64,000 bases of DNA from contig NZ_JACIBU010000001.1 of NCBI RefSeq assembly GCF_014195485.1, positions 3,534,001 through 3,598,000 on the forward strand. Reading direction: 5' to 3'. Source of the stretch: Modestobacter versicolor (GTDB taxonomy: Bacteria > Actinomycetota > Actinomycetes > Mycobacteriales > Geodermatophilaceae). The notes under the pieces are model-generated. The model ran no database searches. It worked only from the letters and a program-made list of their open reading frames with translations, and was not told where the DNA came from. Below, piece after piece: positions 30,126 to 37,799 of the stretch. Position 1 is the stretch's first letter. The number at the start of each line of letters is the position of its first letter. A program made the translations under genes and the position numbers.

Positions 30126-31015
30126 TGGACGGCCTCTTCGACTACACCGACTACGGCGCGCTGCTCGGGCTGGTGCACAACTCGCTGATCGCGGCCGCGC
30201 TGCTCGGCGTGGTCGGCGGCCTGGTCGGGGTCTTCGTGCAGGTCCGGGACATGCAGTTCGCGGTGCACGGGATCAGCGAGCTCTCCTTCGCCGGCGCCGC
30301 CGCGGCCCTGCTGCTGGGCGGCAGCGTCGCGCTCGGGTCGGTGCTCGGGTCGGTGCTGGCCGCGGCCCTGATCGGCGGGCTCGGCGTGCGCGCCCGCGAC
30401 CGCAACTCGGTGATCGGCGTGCTGATGCCCTTCGGCCTCGGGCTCGGCGTCCTCTTCCTGTCCCTCTACGACGGCCGGGCGGCCAACAAGTTCGGCCTGC
30501 TCACCGGCCAGATCGTCGCCGTCGACACGGTGCGGCTGGGCTGGCTGGTGGGCGTCTCGGTCGTGGTGCTGGTCGGGATGGCCGTGCTGTGGCGCCCGCT
30601 GATGTTCATCAGCGTCGACCCCGAGGTCGCCGGCGCGCGCGGGCTGCCCGCCGGGCTGCTGTCGATCGCGTTCACGCTGCTGCTGGGCCTTGCGGTGTCG
30701 CTGGCCGTCCAGGTCGTCGGCGCGCTGCTGGTGCTCTCGCTGCTGGTCACCCCGGCGGCCGCGGCCTTCCGGGTGACCGCCTCGCCGGTGCTCGCGCCGG
30801 TCTTGAGCACCGTCTTCGCGGTGGTCTCCGCGGTCGGCGGGATCCTGCTGGCGCTGGGCAGCTCGATCCCGATCAGCCCGTTCGTGACCACGATCAGCTT
30901 CACGATCTACCTGGTCTGCCGGGTGGTGTCGGCGCGGCGGCAGCGCAGCGGCTGGGGCACCCGGCTCAGCGAGGACGTCCCGGCCGCGTCGCCGTCGCCG
31001 GCGTCGATCCCCTGA
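30125..31015 (+). CDS. Metal ABC transporter, permease (ZnuB/MntC-like, ABC-3)
   Basis: A 296-residue ABC-3 family permease; its ATG overlaps the ATPase stop. Some eight membrane spans are visible, including NSLIAAALLGVVGGLVGVFV, the family mark MQFAVHGISELSFAGAAAALLLG, VGALLVLSLLVTPAAAAF and SVVVLVGMAVLWRPL. It transports a divalent metal such as zinc or manganese. Metal identity cannot be told without a binding protein or a Zur/MntR box, and none was recognised upstream. Confidence 0.9.
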   Translation: MDGLFDYTDYGALLGLVHNSLIAAALLGVVGGLVGVFVQVRDMQFAVHGISELSFAGAAAALLLGGSVALGSVLGSVLAAALIGGLGVRARDRNSVIGVLMPFGLGLGVLFLSLYDGRAANKFGLLTGQIVAVDTVRLGWLVGVSVVVLVGMAVLWRPLMFISVDPEVAGARGLPAGLLSIAFTLLLGLAVSLAVQVVGALLVLSLLVTPAAAAFRVTASPVLAPVLSTVFAVVSAVGGILLALGSSIPISPFVTTISFTIYLVCRVVSARRQRSGWGTRLSEDVPAASPSPASIP

Positions 31016-31026
31016 GGAGGCCGCTC

Positions 31027-31167
31027 GTGCCGATCCAGCCCGGCCGGACGTCGGTCCGGCCGCCCACGGCCCCGCCGCGCCGGCCGGGGCGGGACCGGTC
31101 CGAGACCGACCAGCAGGGGTCCGCGGAGCCGGTCACCGAGCCTGCACCCGATCCAGCCGAGGACTGA
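31027..31167 (+). CDS. Small Pro/Arg/Glu-rich protein (46 residues)
   Basis: GTG 31027 has an excellent Shine-Dalgarno, TGAGGAGG (31013-31020), which overlaps the permease stop codon. The product starts VPIQPGRTSVRPPTAPPRRP and ends in an acidic tail EPVTEPAPDPAED: a basic half followed by an acidic half with no hydrophobic core. It would be co-translated with the metal permease. It has no cysteine or histidine, so no metal site is apparent. Family unknown. Confidence 0.5.
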   Translation: MPIQPGRTSVRPPTAPPRRPGRDRSETDQQGSAEPVTEPAPDPAED

Positions 31168-31338
31168 TCAGGCGCCGGAGATCCGGTTCTCCGGGTCCAC
31201 GCCCTCTGCGGCGGCCTGCTCGGAGCCCTCGGCGGGCTCGTCGGTGTGCGGCGTGCGGCCGCTCTCGTCCTGCCCGGGCGTGACGTCGCCCTCGGCCGGC
31301 TCGGTGGAGTGCGGGGTCTGGGACTCGTGCTCGCTCAT
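31168..31338 (-). CDS. Small acidic repeat protein (56 residues)
   Basis: ATG 31338; the stop abuts that of the convergent small gene (end-to-end at 31167/31168). The product MSEHESQTPHSTEPAEGDVT has an internal duplication, TPHSTEPAEG and TPHTDEPAEG, separated by 15 residues. It is very acidic and lacks aromatic residues. It is probably disordered and similar in style to the other small acidic genes of this region. Unknown function. Confidence 0.55.
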   Translation of the reverse strand: MSEHESQTPHSTEPAEGDVTPGQDESGRTPHTDEPAEGSEQAAAEGVDPENRISGA

Positions 31339-31378
31339 GCCGTCCCCGTGCCCCGGTCGCCGGACCGGCAACCATCCC

Positions 31379-32302
31379 TCAGCCGACCGGGGTGGCCGCC
31401 GGGGTCCGGGGGAGCAGGGACCGCACCGCGTCGTCGTCGGGCAGCGCGCCGCGGGCACCCGGCCCCGTCGTCGACAGCGCCGCCGCGGTGACGGCGTAGC
31501 GGACCGCCTCGGCCAGCGGCTCGCCGCGGTCCAGCGCACTGCTCAGCGCGCCGCAGAAGCAGTCCCCGGCACCGGTGGTGTCCACCGGCTCGACCGGCGG
31601 GGGCGCCTGCAGCAGCACCGGCCCCTCGGCGGGGACGACGAGCGCCCCGCGCTCGCCCAGGGTCACCACCACCGAGCGGGCGGCCAGCCCGCGGGCCAGC
31701 GCGGCCAGCGCAGCGGGGCTCTCGTCGCCCCCGGGGTCGCCGGCCAGCCGGCGCAGCTCGTGCTCGTTGGGCACCAGCACGTCGACCGCGGCGAGCAGCG
31801 CGACCGGCAGCGGCTGCGCCGGCGCGGGGTTCAGCACGACCGTGCCCCGGGTCGCCTCGGCGGCCGCCTGCACCGTCTCCAGCGGGGTCTCCAGCTGGAG
31901 CAGCAGCACGCCGGCCCGGTGGACCGAGTCCACGTCGACGTCGGCGGGGGTCAGCCGGGCGTTGGCGCCGGGCACGACGACGATCAGGTTCTCGCCGCCC
32001 TCGGCCTCCACCGGGATCGTCGCCGTCCCGGTGGGCACCCCCTCGGTGCGGTGCACCCGGCCCACGTTCACCCGGGCCTCGGCGAGGGCGGCGAGCTGCC
32101 GGCCGGCGGCCGGGTCGTCGCCCACCCGCCCGACCATGTGCACGCCGGTGCCCAGCCGGCCCGCCGCGGCCGCCTGGTTCGCGCCCTTGCCGCCGGGCAG
32201 CACGGCGACCGCCGAGCCGATGACGGTCTCCCCGCGCCCGGGGAGCCGTTCGACGGTCACGACGACGTCCTCGTTGAGGCTGCCGACGACGGTCACGGAC
32301 AC
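31379..32302 (-). CDS. rbsK: Ribokinase (PfkB family)
   Basis: A 307-residue protein. The N-terminal SLNEDVVVTVERLPGRGETV, first PfkB motif LPGGKGANQAAAAGRLG and second motif DTTGAGDCFCGALSSALD (catalytic Asp) fit ribokinase better than fructokinase. It phosphorylates ribose at O5. There is no rbs transporter or RbsR gene next to it, so the exact sugar (ribose, deoxyribose or another pentose) is open. Confidence 0.88.
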   Translation of the reverse strand: MSVTVVGSLNEDVVVTVERLPGRGETVIGSAVAVLPGGKGANQAAAAGRLGTGVHMVGRVGDDPAAGRQLAALAEARVNVGRVHRTEGVPTGTATIPVEAEGGENLIVVVPGANARLTPADVDVDSVHRAGVLLLQLETPLETVQAAAEATRGTVVLNPAPAQPLPVALLAAVDVLVPNEHELRRLAGDPGGDESPAALAALARGLAARSVVVTLGERGALVVPAEGPVLLQAPPPVEPVDTTGAGDCFCGALSSALDRGEPLAEAVRYAVTAAALSTTGPGARGALPDDDAVRSLLPRTPAATPVG

Positions 32303-32334
32303 AGCGCGTCCTCGGTGATCAGCACGAGGCCAGC

Positions 32335-32868
32335 CTAGGAGGACCGGTCGGCCCGCCTCCGCAGCGGCAGCACGTACCAGGTGGTCAGCGCGATGAGCAC
32401 GATCGCCGCGCAGACGGCGACCGCCGGCGGCCGGCCGAGCACCACGTCCAGCACGAGCAGCACCGCGCTGGTGATCCCGGTCAGCAGCAAGGTCAGGCCG
32501 ACCACCAGCGACCGGTCGGCGAACTGGACGATCGCCGCCTTCTGCCGCCGCCGGAACAGCATCCGGTGGAACGAGACGGGGGCGATGAGGACCACCGTGG
32601 CCAGGGCGGTGCTGATCATCGTGACCGAGTAGACCGTCGTCCCGAAGGTGCCCAGATCGGCGAAGCGGGACTGGAAGGGCAGGGTCAGCAGGAAGGCGAA
32701 CAGCACCTGGACCGCGGTGATCGCCACCCGGATCTCCTGCAGCACCTCGCTGACGTTCCGGTCCAGCACCTGGTGCGTGGTCTCGCCGCGCAGCTCGGCG
32801 TTCAGCTGCACCAGGGCAGGGTCGCGCCGGCCGTTGCCCGGGCGATCAGCCAGCGGTTTCCCCACCAT
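32335..32868 (-). CDS. DUF6328 family membrane protein
   Basis: A 177-residue protein from ATG 32868 (MVGKPLADRPGNGRRDPALVQL); the long upstream frame is antisense to real genes. The pattern RNVSEVLQEIRVAITAVQVLFAFLLTLPFQSRF, APVSFHRMLFRRRQKAAIV and LLLVLDVVLGR-like C-terminal spans matches DUF6328, a four-helix actinobacterial membrane family. It shares a 48-bp divergent gap with the DUF3140 gene. Function unknown. Confidence 0.82.
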   Translation of the reverse strand: MVGKPLADRPGNGRRDPALVQLNAELRGETTHQVLDRNVSEVLQEIRVAITAVQVLFAFLLTLPFQSRFADLGTFGTTVYSVTMISTALATVVLIAPVSFHRMLFRRRQKAAIVQFADRSLVVGLTLLLTGITSAVLLVLDVVLGRPPAVAVCAAIVLIALTTWYVLPLRRRADRSS

Positions 32869-32916
32869 GCCCTGGAGGTACCGCGCAGCAGAGGACCCGA
32901 CACACGGAGGAGCGCC

Positions 32917-33264
32917 ATGGCCGGCACGGACGACGACGCCGACACCACCCGCCGGGAGTTCGCCGAGGCGGTCAACATGACCGCCGGCGAGCTGGAGGAG
33001 TGGCTGGAGACCGACGAGTCGAAGGCGGTGGGGCAGAAGAGCGGCGGGTCGGGCGAGTCGACCGGGCACGAGTCCGGGCGCCGGATCGTCGAGCTGCTGC
33101 ACACCGGGAAGGCGGACCTCACCGACGACGACCTCGCGCACATGCGCAAGGTGCACGGCTACGTGCAGCGGCACCTGGCCCAGGAGCCGGCGAAGGAGGA
33201 CGTCGAGACCTCCAGGTGGCGGTACTCGCTGATGAACTGGGGCCACGACCCGCTGAAGAAGTAG
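32917..33264 (+). CDS. DUF3140 family protein
   Basis: A 115-residue protein from ATG 32917 with GGAGG 7 bp upstream. The sequence FAEAVNMTAGELEEWLETDESKAVG, SGRRIVELL and MRKVHGYVQRHLAQEP...SRWRYSLMNWGHDPLKK covers the whole of DUF3140, a short soluble family sometimes described as DNA-binding in related actinobacterial and fungal proteins. The conserved end RYSLMNWGHDP is diagnostic. Function unproven. It runs into the methyltransferase gene with a 10-bp gap. Confidence 0.85.
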   Translation: MAGTDDDADTTRREFAEAVNMTAGELEEWLETDESKAVGQKSGGSGESTGHESGRRIVELLHTGKADLTDDDLAHMRKVHGYVQRHLAQEPAKEDVETSRWRYSLMNWGHDPLKK

Positions 33265-33274
33265 CGTCCTGCCG

Positions 33275-33967
33275 GTGCTCCGCAACGACCCGACCCAGTA
33301 CGACGACCTCGTCGACGAGTGGTGGGAGCCGTCCGGGGGGTTCGCGATGCTCCACTGGCTGGCCGCGTCCCGCGCCCAGCGGGTGCCACCGGCCCCCGGC
33401 CCGGACGCGGTGCTGGTCGACCTCGCCTGCGGCGGCGGTCTCATGGCGCCGCACGTGGCGCGGCTGGGGTACCGCCACGTGGGGGTCGACCTCGGGCTCG
33501 CCGGGCTGCGGGTGGCCCGGGAGCACGGCGTCGCCCCGGTGGGCGGCTCGGTGCTCGCGGTGCCGCTGGTCGACGGGTGCGCGGACGTCGTCGTCGCCGG
33601 GGAGGTGCTCGAGCACGTCGAGGACGACGTCCAGGTGATCGCCGAGTGCGCCCGGCTGCTCAAGCCCGGGGGGACGCTGGTCATCGACGCCATCGCCCGC
33701 ACCCGGCTGGCCGGCCTGATCGCCGTCCGGATCGCCGAGCGGCTGCCCGGCGGCCCACCGCCGGGCATCCACGACCCGGCGCTGTTCGTCGACCGCCGCC
33801 GGCTGCTGGCCGCCGCCCGCGAGGTCGGCCTCGACCTCCGCCTGGTCGGGCTGCGGCCCTCGGTCCGCGACCTCGTCGCCTGGCGGCGCGGTCGCCTGCC
33901 GGTGGTGCGGATGCGGGAGATCCGGCTCACCACGGTGCTCTTCGCCGGTCTGGGGACGCTCCGGTGA
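33275..33967 (+). CDS. SAM-dependent methyltransferase, UbiG/UbiE-like (class I)
   Basis: A 230-residue protein from GTG 33275. The SAM motif I is VLVDLACGGGLMAPHVA, motif II/post-I is HVGVDLGLAGL, and the later motifs are DVVVAGEVLEHVED and LLKPGGTLVIDAI. It resembles O-methyltransferases of the 3-demethylubiquinone type. The gene directly before a type III polyketide synthase suggests it methylates the polyphenol or alkyl-resorcinol/pyrone product. This is context inference. It is separated from the synthase by 106 bp. Confidence 0.88.
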   Translation: MLRNDPTQYDDLVDEWWEPSGGFAMLHWLAASRAQRVPPAPGPDAVLVDLACGGGLMAPHVARLGYRHVGVDLGLAGLRVAREHGVAPVGGSVLAVPLVDGCADVVVAGEVLEHVEDDVQVIAECARLLKPGGTLVIDAIARTRLAGLIAVRIAERLPGGPPPGIHDPALFVDRRRLLAAAREVGLDLRLVGLRPSVRDLVAWRRGRLPVVRMREIRLTTVLFAGLGTLR

Positions 33968-34026
33968 CGACTTCGGTGGTGCACCGCCGAGCGGCGCGGC
34001 CCCGATCCCGCACGTACGGTCGGGAC

Positions 34027-34077
34027 ATGATCGAGCCGGGGTCCCGCTGGGCGAGCGCGCTGGGAACGGCCTGGTGA
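34027..34077 (+). CDS. Possible 16-codon leader ORF coupled to the polyketide synthase start
   Basis: ATG 34027 (MIEPGSRWASALGTAW) ends TGA 34075-34077, overlapping the GTG of the synthase (GTGA). A GGTCGGGAC purine patch precedes the ATG, while the synthase itself has only a poor Shine-Dalgarno (GGGAACG). Translation of the short frame could deliver ribosomes to the synthase start. It may also be chance. Confidence 0.3.
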   Translation: MIEPGSRWASALGTAW

Positions 34078-35102
34078 CGGCGGCGGTCGTCACCGGTGCG
34101 GGGCACGCGCTCCCGGCCACCTACGAGCAGGGCGAGGTCTGGGACGGGTACTTCGCCGAGAAGTACGCCGGGCTCCGGGCCGCCGAGCGCGTGTTCCGGG
34201 CGGCCGGCACCCGGCGGCGGCACGCGGTGGTCAACCCGGTGGACGAGGACGTCTCGCAGTGGGGCACCGGCGCCCGGATGGAGCGGTTCATCACCGAGGC
34301 GATGCCGCTGGGCAAGCAGGCGGTCGCCGGGGCGCTGGACGCCGCCGGGCTCGCCCCGGGCGACGTCGGCCTGTTCGCCGTCGCCACCTGCACCGGGTAC
34401 GCCACCCCCGGCCTGGACATCCGGCTGGCCAGCGACCTGGGCATGCCGTTGGGCCTGCAGCGGCTGCTGATCGGCCACATGGGCTGCTACGCCGCGCTGC
34501 CAGGGATCGCCGCGGTCAGCGACTTCGTGACGGCCCGGTCCCGTCCGGCTGTGCTGCTCTGCCTCGAGCTCACCAGCCTGCACGTCCAGCCCGCGGTCGC
34601 CGACCTGGAGCAGGTGGTCACGCACGCGCTGTTCAGCGACGCCGCCGCGGCGGTCGTGCTGGAGCCCGGGGCCGGGCGCGGGCGGCGGGTCGCCGGGATG
34701 GTGGCCCGCACCGACCACGCCACCGCCGACCACATGACCTGGGACGTCACCGACCTCGGGTTCCGGATGGGGCTGTCCCCCCGGGTGCCCGACGTGCTGG
34801 CCCGGCACGTCGGCGGTGTCGTCGAGGAGCTGCTCTCCGAGGCCGGCCTGCGCGTCGAGGACGTCGCGGGGTGGGCGGTGCACCCCGGCGGCCCGCGGAT
34901 CCTGGACGTCGTCCGCGACCAGCTCGGGCTCAGCGAGGAGCAGATGGGCGCCTCCCGCCGGGTGCTCGCCGAGCACGGCAACTGCTCGTCGGCGACCGTG
35001 CTGCTGGTGCTGGAGGAGCTGGGCGACGTCGACGGCCCGGTGGTCGCGATGGCCTTCGGCCCCGGTCTGACCCTCTACGCCACCCTGCTGCTGCCCGCCT
35101 GA
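34074..35102 (+). CDS. Type III polyketide synthase (chalcone/stilbene synthase superfamily)
   Basis: A 342-residue protein with the complete Cys-His-Asn triad: LIGHMGCYAALPG (Cys138), GWAVHPGGPRIL (His270) and EHGNCSSATVL (Asn303). The end AMAFGPGLTLYATLL matches the GFGPG loop. FAVATCTGYATPGLD is another family mark. It condenses malonyl-CoA on an acyl starter to a resorcinol, pyrone or quinone precursor. A methyltransferase lies just upstream. No P450, prenyltransferase or oxidase gene is adjacent, so this is a minimal cluster. Confidence 0.93.
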   Translation: MTAAVVTGAGHALPATYEQGEVWDGYFAEKYAGLRAAERVFRAAGTRRRHAVVNPVDEDVSQWGTGARMERFITEAMPLGKQAVAGALDAAGLAPGDVGLFAVATCTGYATPGLDIRLASDLGMPLGLQRLLIGHMGCYAALPGIAAVSDFVTARSRPAVLLCLELTSLHVQPAVADLEQVVTHALFSDAAAAVVLEPGAGRGRRVAGMVARTDHATADHMTWDVTDLGFRMGLSPRVPDVLARHVGGVVEELLSEAGLRVEDVAGWAVHPGGPRILDVVRDQLGLSEEQMGASRRVLAEHGNCSSATVLLVLEELGDVDGPVVAMAFGPGLTLYATLLLPA

Positions 35103-35195
35103 CTGCCCCCCACCGATGAGATCGGGCGGCCGACCGGGTCCTCTCCTCGTGAGCGCGGCCACGAGGGCCGCCGCGGCGAGCCCGGAGGAACCACG

Positions 35196-35561
35196 GTGAC
35201 CCAGTACCTGCTGTCCATGCCGCACGACTCGGCCGAGGAGCCCACGATGGCGACCATGGACCCGGCCGAGCTGGAGGCCGCGCTGGCCGCGGCCGGCGCC
35301 TTCATGGCCGAGCTGGAGGCGTCGGGCGCCCTGGTCTTCGCCGGCGGGCTGCACCCACCGTCGACGGCGGTCACCGTCGACCACCGGGGTGACGACCTGG
35401 CCCTCGCCGACGGGCCGTTCACGCACGCGCCGGAGTACCTCGGCGGCTTCTGGGTGGTGGAGGCGCCGGACCAGGACGCGGCCGTCGCCTGGGCCGCGAA
35501 GGCCTCCCACGCGCTCGATGCGCGGATCGAGGTCCGCGCCTTCCAGGAGGTGCCGGACTAG
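35196..35561 (+). CDS. YCII-related (DGPF) domain protein
   Basis: A 121-residue protein from GTG 35196 with GGAGG upstream. QYLLSMPHDS, GAFMAELEASGALVFAGGLHP and the LADGPFTHAPEYLGGFWVVEA core show the DGPF version of the YCII alpha/beta ferredoxin-like fold. The protein from the ECF42 locus at 41807 is a distant relative. No TGTCGA promoter was found ahead of this one. Its role is unknown; YCII proteins have a catalytic-looking His/Asp and some are dehydrochlorinase-like. Confidence 0.85.
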   Translation: MTQYLLSMPHDSAEEPTMATMDPAELEAALAAAGAFMAELEASGALVFAGGLHPPSTAVTVDHRGDDLALADGPFTHAPEYLGGFWVVEAPDQDAAVAWAAKASHALDARIEVRAFQEVPD

Positions 35562-35567
35562 GGCGGG

Positions 35568-35987
35568 TCAGCCCAGGTGGGCCTGCTTGGGGGCAAGGCC
35601 GAGCAGCGCCTCGGCGGCCACCCGGTCGCGGCCGCCGCCGCCGGCGGCCACCACCGCGGCACCGACCAGCCCCTCGACCAGCGGGGCCGGGCTGAGCACC
35701 ACCCGCTCCCGGACGTCGTCGTCCAGGAACTCCAGCGCCGTCTCGGCCGACATCACCGCGCTGCCCAGGTCCATGAACACCACGACGCCGTCGCCGGAGT
35801 CGGCCGCCCCGATCGCCGCGGAGATCGCGACCGCGTCGGTGCCCAGGCCGCCGTCCTCGGTGCCCGCGGCGACCTCGATCGCCAGCTCCCGCCCGGGCAG
35901 CATCTGCCGGGCCAGCTCGACCGCGGCGTCGGCCAGCGGGCGGCTGTGCGAGACGACGACCAGCCCCACCTGCGGCACCGGCGTCAC
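35568..35987 (-). CDS. dhaM: PTS-dependent dihydroxyacetone kinase, phosphotransferase subunit DhaM (EIIA domain only)
   Basis: A 139-residue protein starting at GTG 35987, inside a GTGA overlap with the dhaL stop. VGLVVVSHSRPLADA holds the phospho-His (His14), and GTEDGGLGTDAV, VVFMDLGSAVMSAE and APLVEGLVGAAVVAA are the EIIA-mannose-fold marks. Unlike E. coli DhaM it lacks the fused HPr and EI domains. It should therefore receive phosphate from the general EI/HPr (16464 and 11940 in this window) and pass it to ADP bound on DhaL. Confidence 0.95.
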   Translation of the reverse strand: MTPVPQVGLVVVSHSRPLADAAVELARQMLPGRELAIEVAAGTEDGGLGTDAVAISAAIGAADSGDGVVVFMDLGSAVMSAETALEFLDDDVRERVVLSPAPLVEGLVGAAVVAAGGGGRDRVAAEALLGLAPKQAHLG

Positions 35988-36622
35988 CGCCCGCTCAGCG
36001 TCGCGACCGCGGCGTCCAGCAGCAGCGCCGTCGAGGTGGCGCCCGGGTCCTGGTGCCCGGCGCTCCGCTCACCCAGGTAGCTGGCCCGGCCCTTGCGCGC
36101 GACGAGCGGCACGGTGGCGTCCCGGCCGTCGCGTGCGGCCTGGGCGGCGGCCGCCAGGGCCTCGCCGAGCGGCTGCCCGGCGGCCAGCGCGGCGTCCAGG
36201 GCGTCGCAGGCGGGGGCGAGCGCGTCGAGCATCGTCTTGTCGCCCGGCTCGGCCTTGCCCCGGGCGATCACGCCGTCCAGGCCGGCCCGCACGGCCCGGC
36301 CGAAGGTCTCCGCGTCCGCCGGGTCCGGCCCCAGGGTGCCGGCCATCCGCAGGAAGAACGTGCCGTACAGCGGGCCGCTGGCCCCGCCGACCTTGCTGAC
36401 CAGGGTCATCCCGACCTGCTTGAGCAGCGCCGCCGGGTCGGCCGGGGGCTTCTCCTCCAGCGCCGCCACGGCGGCGGACATGCCGCGGTCCATGTTCGCC
36501 CCGTGGTCCGCGTCGCCGATGGCCGAGTCCAGCTCGGTGAGCGCGTCCTTGTGCTCGGCGATCGAGCGGGCGAACTCCCGGACCCACGCCCCGAGCGCGG
36601 CGACGTCGAGCTGGTCCGCCAC
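35984..36622 (-). CDS. dhaL: Dihydroxyacetone kinase subunit DhaL (ADP-binding)
   Basis: A 212-residue protein from GTG 36622, 2 bp after dhaK. The metal/nucleotide motif LTELDSAIGDADHGANMDRGM supplies the Asp residues that hold two Mg2+ ions, and VSKVGGASGPLYGTFF and DKTMLDALAPACDAL and RAGHQDPGATSTALLL complete the eight-helix barrel. Rather than exchanging nucleotide, ADP stays bound and is rephosphorylated by DhaM. The order dhaK-dhaL-dhaM is the usual PTS-dependent operon. Confidence 0.95.
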   Translation of the reverse strand: MADQLDVAALGAWVREFARSIAEHKDALTELDSAIGDADHGANMDRGMSAAVAALEEKPPADPAALLKQVGMTLVSKVGGASGPLYGTFFLRMAGTLGPDPADAETFGRAVRAGLDGVIARGKAEPGDKTMLDALAPACDALDAALAAGQPLGEALAAAAQAARDGRDATVPLVARKGRASYLGERSAGHQDPGATSTALLLDAAVATLSGR

Positions 36623-36624
36623 GC

Positions 36625-37626
36625 TCAGACCCCCCACCGCAGCCCGGCGGTGCGCACGGGCGCGTCCCACAGCCGCAGCAGGCCGTCGTCCACCTTGAGC
36701 AGGGTCACCGTGCAGCCGGCCATGTCCAGGCTGGTCATGTACGAGCCGACGAGCGACCGGGCCACCGTGACGCCGGCCTTCTCCAGCACGGCGGTGACCT
36801 CGGCGTACATCAGGTAGAGCTCGATCAGCGGGGTGCCACCAAGGCCGTTGACGAAGGCGATGACGCCGTCGCCGCCGGTGAAGTCCAGGTCGCTGAGCAC
36901 CGGCTCGACCAGCATCTCGGCGATCTCCCGGGCCGGGGCCACCGGCACCCGGCGCCGGCCGGGCTCGCCGTGGATGCCGACGCCGATCTCCATCTCGCCC
37001 TCGGGCAGGTCGAAGGTCGGCTTGCCCGCCGCGGGCACGGTGCACGAGGTGAGCGCCATGCCCATGCTGCGGCCCTGCGCGTTGACCCGGCGGGCCACGT
37101 CGGCGACCTCGGCGAGCGGCCGGCCCTGCTCGGCGGCGGCGCCGGCCAGCTTCTCCACCAGCACGGTGACGCCGACGCCGCGGCGGCCGGCGGTGTAGAG
37201 GCTGTCCTGCACCGCGACGTCGTCGTCGGTGACCACCGAGACGACCTCGGTGCCGGACTCGGCGGCCACCAGCTCGGCCGCCATCTCGAAGTTCATCACG
37301 TCGCCGGTGTAGTTCTTCACGATGTGCAGCACCCCGGCGCCGCCGTCGACGCCCTGGGTGGCGGCGACCATCTGGTCGGGCACGGGGGAGGTGAACACCT
37401 CGCCGGCGCACGCGGCGTCGAGCATGCCGGGGCCGACGAACCCGCCGTGCATCGGCTCGTGCCCCGAGCCGCCGCCGGACACCAGCCCGACCTTGCCCTG
37501 CACCGGCGCGTCGCCGCGGAAGACGATCCGGTTCTCGTGGTCGACCCGCAGCTCCGGGTGGGCGGCGGCGATGCCGCGCAGGGCGTCGCTGACGACGTCG
37601 GCCGGGTCGTTGATGAGCTTCTTCAT
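36625..37626 (-). CDS. dhaK: Dihydroxyacetone kinase subunit DhaK
   Basis: A 333-residue protein from ATG 37626 ([18 protein letters not shown]). [12 protein letters not shown] (His56 region) binds phosphate/substrate and [11 protein letters not shown] has the His (His219) that forms a hemiaminal with dihydroxyacetone. It makes dihydroxyacetone phosphate with DhaL and DhaM. An alternative is erythrulose or another ketose kinase, but the dhaLM neighbours favour dihydroxyacetone. A CRP-like palindrome lies 120 bp upstream. Confidence 0.95.
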   Translation of the reverse strand: MKKLINDPADVVSDALRGIAAAHPELRVDHENRIVFRGDAPVQGKVGLVSGGGSGHEPMHGGFVGPGMLDAACAGEVFTSPVPDQMVAATQGVDGGAGVLHIVKNYTGDVMNFEMAAELVAAESGTEVVSVVTDDDVAVQDSLYTAGRRGVGVTVLVEKLAGAAAEQGRPLAEVADVARRVNAQGRSMGMALTSCTVPAAGKPTFDLPEGEMEIGVGIHGEPGRRRVPVAPAREIAEMLVEPVLSDLDFTGGDGVIAFVNGLGGTPLIELYLMYAEVTAVLEKAGVTVARSLVGSYMTSLDMAGCTVTLLKVDDGLLRLWDAPVRTAGLRWGV

Positions 37627-37745
37627 CGGTGCTCCTGTCGGTGGGGGCGTGAGCACCGTAGGAGTGATCCAGGTCGCACAGCAACGGAGCCGGTTCCGCA
37701 TCGTCGGACTGCCCAGCTGCCACATGCGCGGGGGTGCACGCCAGC

Positions 37746-37761
37746 TGTGATCCGGAGCACA
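37746..37761. promoter_or_regulatory. CRP/GlxR-like palindrome between dhaK and fdhA
   Basis: TGTGATCCGGAGCACA is a near-perfect 16-bp palindrome (TGTG-N-TCCGGA-N-CACA) like the CRP/GlxR consensus TGTGA-N6-TCACA. It is 39 bp before the ATG of the zinc-dependent dehydrogenase and 120 bp before dhaK, so it may act on both divergent operons. Confidence 0.45.
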
Positions 37762-37799
37762 CTCGGGCGCACTGTCCCCCAGCAGCGAGGAGCTCCCAG

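Noticed and set aside
35103-35195. ECF42-type promoter before the second DGPF/YCII gene
   Set aside because: No TGTCGA with a suitably spaced CG(A/T)C was found there.
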